From NCBI GenBank assembly GCA_029204225.1, contig MU832039.1, positions 26,378-90,377 of the forward strand: DNA of 64,000 nucleotides, given 5' to 3'. The notes under the pieces were generated by a model. It made no database searches, was not told where the DNA came from, and saw only the letters and a program-made list of their open reading frames with translations. How positions within the stretch are numbered: position 1 is the first letter of the stretch; the number at the start of each line of letters is the position of its first letter. Source of the stretch: Diphasiastrum complanatum (lineage: Eukaryota > Streptophyta > Lycopodiopsida > Lycopodiales > Lycopodiaceae). Below are positions 57,901-64,000 of this stretch, piece by piece. A program made the translations under genes and the position numbers.

Positions 57901-58689
57901 AAAAATTGTCATAATACAAAATCGAAGGATTATAAAAAATTTCAAAAAGCATGCAAATTTATACAAGCCAAATAATAGACACACAGAGAAATTTTGTATT
58001 TTAAATGGAAATTTTTACAAAGTACAAATCTCCAATATCTAATCTGCAATAACTTCCTTCTTTCATACGGATCTAAGAGCTCATAGTTTTCATGCTTACT
58101 CAGATCAACGTAGGCACATGTAAAATGAGATGATCTGAACATAAAATTCGCTGGTCTATATATTAAAATTGTAAGCACAATAGTTTTCTTACAAAAATTA
58201 TTTTATGCACCCTATTAAAATTATGTCCTCCAAGAAAATGAGAAAGTGCCTTGATTGCCATAATCATTGTATCACCATGTTGATGAAACTTTGAATGGGC
58301 AACACTTATCTCATTATTATTGAAGAACTTCAGATAATGCCCCAGTACATGATCTCTTGAAAATTCTCCAGCAGAAGATCTCTGTCCTTCTCAACGAATT
58401 GCAAAATCATCAAGGAAAATTGTTTTTTGAAATGAAAAAAATGCAAAGTAAGCTCCAGTATAAAATCTGACATACCGGATCTACTAGTACATAATAAGAT
58501 ACAAAACTTACGCATTCGGCTTTGTCTTCCTCGACTACTGTCTCTCCATCAATATTATGTCCACCTTTCGATGTCAATAAGGTTGGTGAATAGATAGTTG
58601 GTTTTGGAAAACCAAGCTGCTGGACAAGATAACTGAGAAATCTGTAAATATTGTATTAGCATCTGATTCAAATTCTGTACATAATTTTT
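57901..58689. other. unassigned AT-rich stretch
   Basis: Short frames on both strands show no known domain. I see no LTR or inverted repeat. Confidence 0.5.
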
Positions 58690-59887
58690 TTGTTAGAATT
58701 TCATACGATCCCAATTAGAGTTTTTTTTTATTTTGACCATTACAATCAATACGAATCTTACTTAGGCAATAAAATTGATATGTTCGGCAATTATTTTGAC
58801 TTTTTTCTTCCGGATTCAAATAAAAACTATAGATTAGGTCCCAAATTTTGTATAGAGCTTAAAGATAAAACTTCAAAAATCATAGATGTGATTATTGCAG
58901 CCGACCAAAATTTTTGTAGCATAGTATTAGTATGGATTCGAAGGGAGTTGTTTTTGTGATGAGTCCATTTTTCATGGGTGTTGTGAAGGCAAAAGAGGCC
59001 GATTTTGAAAGGACTATATATTTCATTGAGTGCAGTCTTGTGGCCTAATTCTACTTGATTCCATATGAGAGGTCTTCTATATGCTATTGATGTCTTTTAT
59101 TTTGATGATTATACTCATGTCAGAATTGATTCTAATTTTTATTATGATTGTTGCAATCGACATTGGAGCCTAAATATTCTTTTTGTAAAAATAAATAAGG
59201 AGGGAGTATCGAATTTTCTATGTGTAGAAATAAACTTAGTTGAAAATGCACATAGAGAATTTGATTCTCTACTTCATGATGTCATTCGTGAAATATCGAC
59301 AACGGCCACTTCTCTTGGGGAGATAACTATTAAATCTCTCGAGGTATATTCATTTTATCTCTAATATGCATCTTTTTTTTTATTATTTTAAATCTATCGT
59401 CATAGCATGAATAAATTATAAGTCATAATATTAATAATTTTTGTTCAATATTTGTAGTGTGTACAACAAAGAGATGTTTTTAGTTGTGCTTGGTTCGTCC
59501 TATACGATATAAAGTTTATTTTTGAGTGGTACAATCTACAAGTCGATGTAGATATTGAAAAGATAAAATTTTGTTCATTTGTTGTTCTTTTCATTCTGAA
59601 TCTTATTTCGTTATTGTGATTATTAGATATTTACTCATTCACCTGGTTTGTGATGAGATTTCACTCTTGAGCCGTACAATTTCGATGATATATATAGATT
59701 GCGGCAAGAGTTGATCAAAACGTTTGTACAGAATGGCATAGCTTTTGTGCTTGAGCTTGAGAGGGCTGTAAAGAATGCTGCTCCTGTCCTAACAGTCTTT
59801 CAGATTGCACATGATGTAGATCTTATCATATACGATCAAAGAGGAATAGAAGTCCTTATTAATACAGAGGAAGGTGAAATTACATGA
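58690..59887 (+). pseudogene. Ulp1/C48-like cysteine protease relic
   Basis: Ulp1-type proteases cut SUMO-like modifiers; related genes also travel in plant DNA transposons. Here the frame at 59065 gives VRIDSNFYYDCCNRHWSLNI, with the His of the catalytic HWSL block at 59161-59163. A GT..AG intron at 59344-59457 joins in phase to VQQRDVFSCAWFVLYDI, with Gln at 59467 and the candidate catalytic Cys at 59485-59487, six residues apart as in the family. EPYNFDDIYRLRQELI near 59675-59720 fits the C-terminal helix. The catalytic Asp is not clear (VEINLV) and Gly after Cys is Ala. Upstream 58690-58958 is open but unrecognised. Stops between exons show decay. Confidence 0.55.
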
Positions 59888-60179
59888 TAGAAGATTGTTG
59901 TTTTGACAGCTCCTGATAGTAATATAGAAAATAAAGATAAACGTACTGAATAGGATTTCAATTGTAAACGTGTATATATTACCATTCGGAAAAGGAGACA
60001 CAATCTTATATGTAAACAACTCATTTATGGGATTTTATTGATATCAATATAGATTCTTACAATCAAGTTGTGTCCATAGTACAATACTGAATTGCAATTT
60101 TTCTAGATTGATAAAAAAATAAGATTCTTGTTTTTATCTTGAGTAACGATGATGGAGATGTATTTTTAGATAGTAAATT
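59888..60179. other. unassigned AT-rich stretch
   Basis: No gene or repeat was recognised between the Ulp1-like relic and the minus-strand gene copy. Confidence 0.5.
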
Positions 60180-61539
60180 TCAGTGTTCTTCCATCAGTTG
60201 GATAGTTTTGCCAATATCTTTGCATTTGATCTTGAGCTCATGTCTTTTATGTACCTGCACAAATTTAATACAAAGTATCTTACATTTAGTATAAAAGATT
60301 ATACGAGCAATTTTTTAAAGAAATTCTACATAAAGAATAGAGTGTTTACAATTACTTACAAGTTTTCCATTTGAAATGAATCTGAACTTTGAAAGTATAT
60401 CATCTTGTAGGAGCAACAGTTCCTACATGATGTAATTTAGGATCCAATCTTCTTTCACCTCAACACATGTCAAAAGTGCATCATTGTATATTATTTCAAT
60501 ATTTTTTCGCTTAGAATGTCCACTGGCTTCCAAGTCTTGATCGAGTGGCATCCATTTACTCATGGTTTTTTTTCATCTTTGATAATGGAAGCATAAACTT
60601 AATATTTATTTTTTTATTTGATAGCGAAAGCACATGGAAGACATTTTATCTGCAATCTATTTCTCCATCTGGTTTTAACCTTTATCCATAAGTTCATATA
60701 ATAAACTATCTGATAAATTTTTGCATACAAACATTGTTGGGATTTTGTGTACATTAACACTTGAAAAGAAATCCACAAATATATTCAAAGAAATAAACCA
60801 ACTTATTCGGTCTGTTTTTGAACCCATACTTATCTTTAATGAATTTTTTATATCATTATATAGCTTGCAACAAAATGATTCCGATACTGCAGCATCTGAA
60901 GCAACCCATTCATCACTTCCAAAACTAGGTAATGGAACCGGGACTATTTGCCCAAAATTTTCTTTTATATCAGAAATGTTCATTGAGTCATAAAAGAATA
61001 TTCCACAATCAATAAGATCTTTTGCAAATCTACCTCTATATTGCAGATGTCCAATATCAGTGTGTACTATATCTAACACACCTGCAAGAGATCCAATTGG
61101 CTCTCATTCATTTATATTGAATGGATATAAATCTGCAAGAGAAAAATAATCAGATTGGTAGGTCTAGTAATAGATGATAAGGAATGATAAAAAATCAAAA
61201 TATTGTAAAATATCAATACTCACAGTTGTTTTTTTTGTGATCTTGACGGTTAAATCCTTGCACATTTATCTTTGAATGCATATATACATGTTGGACTAAA
61301 ATTTTGGAAATAGATTTTCCTCCTGATGATGTTCTGAAGTCCAAAATTCTGGCCTTCCAATAAGATTGAAATGATAGTTTTGTCCTTTTGCTTTTTCGAA
61401 ATGTTCCTTTTGATGATGGATGCATCAGAACCCAAGAATTTTTTGAATATTTTCTTGGCACCCATAATCCATTGTCATCTTTCTCATTGAAGAGAAGCAC
61501 AGAGTCGATTGAGGAGTATGGCTTCCTTGATGGCGCCAT
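60180..61539 (-). pseudogene. unrecognised three-exon gene, copy A
   Basis: Exons at 61224-61539, 60360-61132 and 60180-60254 have GT..AG introns of 91 and 105 bp (donors GTGAGT and GTAAGT, acceptors CTTGCAG and GTGCAG) and total 1164 nt, a multiple of three. Exon 1 starts MAPSRKPYSSIDSVLLFNEK and includes NSWVLMHPSSKGTFRKSKR, then SYWKARILDF and SKILVQHVYMHSK. Exon 2 includes SLAGVLDIVHTDIGHLQYRG, DCGIFFYDSMN and VDFFSSVNVHKIPTMFVCKN; exon 3 VHKRHELKIKCKDI. At least five in-frame stops lie in exon 2, the first a TGA where copy B has Trp. Copy B at 62328-63697 shares exon sizes and splice sites. I do not recognise the family; the exon 1 end faintly resembles a BAH or Tudor-like barrel. Confidence 0.72.
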
Positions 61540-61599
61540 TCATTATGTGCTAAACAAAATTTGAAACATTGAACTATGAATCTCAGAGTATGTGTGGGC

Positions 61600-61861
61600 A
61601 AAAAGCCATCCTGATCCTGAACTAGAACCAAATATGGAAGGCCCTGCTCCCTGTTTTACCTCAATCTCGAAGATCAAATATGATTATTTTAAAAAAACAT
61701 TTTTAAATGATGCTGATAGTTATGTTTCACAATTCGAGTCAATTGCTAACTCGAACAACGAAGGTGCTGATGCTGACAAGCTGCGGATCTTCCCTGGTCT
61801 TCTGAGAAAGCAAGCGCACATATGGTACAGCCAAGTTGAACCAGGACGTGTAGCTACCTGC
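61600..61861 (+). pseudogene. gypsy gag scrap
   Basis: The frame gives DYFKKTFLNDADSYVSQFES, IANSNNEGADADKLRIFPGL and RKQAHIWYSQV, a gypsy capsid segment (W-Y-x-x-L/V). It is cut at 61861 by a relative of the MITE-like element. It lies between the two copies of the three-exon gene. Confidence 0.72.
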
Positions 61862-62110
61862 CATTAGAGGAGTTCTCAATATCAAAAAGACCCTTTGTAA
61901 AGATACTTTTATTTTTTTTCTTTAGTTTCGACCGTCACCATGCCCAATCAAAATGCACAGATTTGAAATCTATGTAACATAGTTCAAATGAACTAAAAAA
62001 TAAAAATACAATATAGAAAACTTTGAGATCTGTGTCCGGGCAGCATGGACGTATCCCATTGGTTTCTTCTTCCTGCCCGACACGTGCTAATCTGTCCGAC
62101 GTCAATATCT
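61862..62110. repeat. relative of the 365-bp MITE-like element
   Basis: It begins CATTAGAGGAGTTCTC, the same terminus as 24670, and continues AAAAAGACCCTTTG and TATTTTTTTTCT. Farther on it has CCGGGCAG (62036-62043) and CTGCCCG (62073-62079), able to pair as a stem. No right terminus CTCCTCTAATG was found. Confidence 0.65.
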
Positions 62111-62327
62111 CAAGTTAAATTTACTTTACTATGTTGGTTAGTATAATGAAATTTTCTAACTATACTAGTTACATTTATAGAAATATAGTATGTACAGTTA
62201 CATAAAATATGGTATACGCAGTAACTGTGACTATGTTGGTATTCACATTAGATTAAATGTGATACGAAAAATTAAAATTAAGTAACATATCAGAGAGATT
62301 TTTGGCACCCAAGCTTTGAAAATAGCA
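62111..62327. other. upstream region of copy B
   Basis: AT-rich, non-coding. Just before the ATG some words resemble the flank of copy A (TTTGGCAC against TTTAGCAC). Confidence 0.45.
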
Positions 62328-63697
62328 ATGGCAAGGAGACCCAGATCTACAATCGATTCTGTGATTCTTTACAATGAGAAAGATGAAGCTGATAACTGGA
62401 AGCCAACAAAATATACGAAGAACTCATGGGTATTGCTGCATCCATCATCAAAGGGCAATTTTCGACAAAAGAAAAGAGCAAAAAAAACTTACAAATCTTA
62501 TTGGAAAGCAAAAGTTTTGGAGTTTAAGACTACCCCGGGAGGTCAATCGATATCAGAAGTCTTGGTGCAACATGTATATATGCATTCAAAAATGAAAGTA
62601 CATGATATCAATCCTCATGATCATCAAAAATGTAATTGTAAGTATATCAAAACATATGCACTCTATAGCAATCATAGGTGATTTCCTTTATTGATGCTTT
62701 TCAAATTATGATTTTAATGCCTCAACATTGTTTTTTTCTTTCAAATTTATATCCATCATGCATAAGTGAATGGGAGCCCGCACAATCACTTGCAGGAATA
62801 TTAGACGTGGTTCACTTTGATGTTGGAAAGCTACAATACAGGGGAAGAAGTCCAAAGGAACCTGCAAATTGTGGTATATTTTTATGAATCTTTATATACG
62901 CCACAAACAGATGGAGGTTTTGGCAAGCTCGAAGCAATTCCATTGCCTAGTTTTCAAAGTGATGAGTGTCCTACTCCTGACAGCATTGTTTCTGAATCCT
63001 TGAGATGCAAGCTATTCATTGATATTAAAAATGCTATGAAGATAAGCACATGTTCGAAAATTGTTCACCTAAGTTGGTTTATCTCATTGCATACATTTGT
63101 TGATTTTTTCTCGAGTGCTAGTATTCGTAGGACACCAACTTTATTTGTTTGCAAGGATTTATCAGATGAAACTTTGTCAGATCTCATGGATCAAGGCTGG
63201 GATAGTAAAACAAATAATGACATAGAATGCAGGATTAAAAAGTCCTCAATGATCTTTCGTTATCATATCGAAAAGCAAATGCTCAGTCTCACATTTAGCT
63301 ACTAGAGATACAATAAAATTGAAGGTACATGGCTACCACTGGATCAAGACTTTGAACTAAATGGTCACACAAACCGAATGGAGATAAGCAATATCTAAAA
63401 TGAGGAATATTTGACTATGGTTGAGGTGGAAGAGCACTGGAAGCTTGATTTTATCAGAACAGAGCTCATGCTATTACAAACCAATCTACCAACATATTTC
63501 AGATTTATCATCAACGAAAGACTCGTAAGTACTTTACGTTTATTGCCATTTAAAATAGAACAAAATAATAGAAAATGTCCTCATTTACAATTGCACATTC
63601 ACTAATATTTGCCATGTTACAGATGCGAAAAAGACAGGAGCTGATAATGTGCTGCAAAGATCTACCTACAACAATCACCATTGTGGGAGAACAATAG
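62328..63697 (+). pseudogene. unrecognised three-exon gene, copy B
   Basis: Exon 1 (62328-62637) starts MARRPRSTIDSVILYNEKDE and includes KNSWVLLHPSSKGNFRQKKR, SYWKAKVLEF and SEVLVQHVYMHSK. Exon 2 (62745-63524) has SEWEPAQSLAGILDVV, FGKLEAIPLPSF and VDFFSSASIRRTPTLFVCKD; exon 3 (63623-63697) reads MRKRQELIMCCKDLP and stops. Donors GTAAGT are conserved at 62638 and 63525. The first acceptor reads CTTTCAA where copy A has CTTGCAG, so it may not splice. A one-base gain near 62880 shifts the frame (exon total 1165 nt), and two stops lie at about 63302 and 63398. Copy A is the diverged head-to-head paralogue. No known domain is recognised. Confidence 0.72.
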
Positions 63698-64000
63698 TTT
63701 CAAATAAACTTTAGTAAAAATCTGTGTATACACCCTTTCATTCAATAAATGAAAGCCCAAGTTGGGCATCTATACATGTATTTTGTGCTCCCAAATTCAT
63801 AAACTGGAGCAGCATTTGATATATCAATGTAGATTTTTCTATGAAGTCTATACATTTATTTTTGTTCTATGCTATCTATATTTTTTCTTATCTTAATTTA
63901 GTACAACTACATCATCCTTTGCACCATCATCAATAACGGGAGGCTGAAGCCTTGCCCTAGCCAGTATACTCAGGATAATTTCTTGTCTAAATCTGTACAC
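63698..64000. other. unassigned end of window
   Basis: Non-coding AT-rich sequence after copy B; AATAAATG near 63746 could serve as a polyadenylation signal for it. Nothing else is seen. Confidence 0.5.

Noticed and set aside
56990-63700. Integrated DNA virus as source of the AT-rich unknown genes
   Set aside because: Considered because of composition and unfamiliar proteins, but the genes have spliceosomal introns at conserved places and no viral hallmark gene (capsid, polymerase, ATPase) was seen.

Overview
The window reads as nuclear, repeat-dense DNA of a land plant. The evidence is plant-type Ty1/copia and Ty3/gypsy retrotransposons primed by initiator-methionine tRNA (primer sites of the TGGTATCAGAGC type), nested insertions, a LINE remnant, a MITE-like element, and short GT..AG introns of about 90-115 bp. 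The species cannot be fixed from the sequence; the density of old and young LTR elements suggests a large genome. No complete host gene, tRNA, rRNA or CRISPR array was seen. Boundaries were read by eye and may be a few bases off where only homology defines them.

Layout. 1-4768: decayed copia element (minus) with an LTR at each side, the left one cut by the window and by an internal deletion. 4769-7366: fragments of two more copia lineages. 7367-20676: a broken gypsy tract (plus) split by a complete young copia element (7906-13759, minus; identical 654-bp LTRs, 1316-aa gag-pol ORF), and closed by a solo LTR (19882-20676) with target duplication AGTAT. 20677-24490: copia fragments and LTR-like DNA. 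24491-27960: a non-coding LTR element (LARD-like), whose 5' LTR carries a 365-bp TIR element that is absent from the 3' LTR. 28440-36343: LTR remnants and two copia gag-to-integrase relics (plus). 36344-46007: a 9.66-kb LTR element (minus) with target duplication GTATG, itself holding a gypsy relic with gag but no pol, whose leader contains a dense GAGTCAT repeat array. 46013-51668: gypsy fragments including an extra ORF after integrase, a 1.6-kb LTR and a gag-protease part interrupted by another LTR. 51668-56986: more LTRs, a (GA)n tract, a LINE reverse-transcriptase scrap and an integrase fragment.

56990-63700 differs: it is AT-rich and mostly lacks LTR-element coding sequence. It holds degenerate multi-exon coding sequence: an unrecognised block, a Ulp1/C48-like cysteine protease relic, and two diverged head-to-head copies of one unrecognised three-exon gene with conserved intron positions.

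Functionally, the only apparently intact protein-coding gene is the copia gag-pol at 8555-12505. It encodes capsid, protease, integrase, reverse transcriptase and RNase H and could mobilise itself and relatives sharing its LTR ends. A perfect palindrome, CACACGTGTG (a G-box core), recurs at least 14 times, almost always in or next to LTRs of several families, suggesting a shared transcriptional control site.
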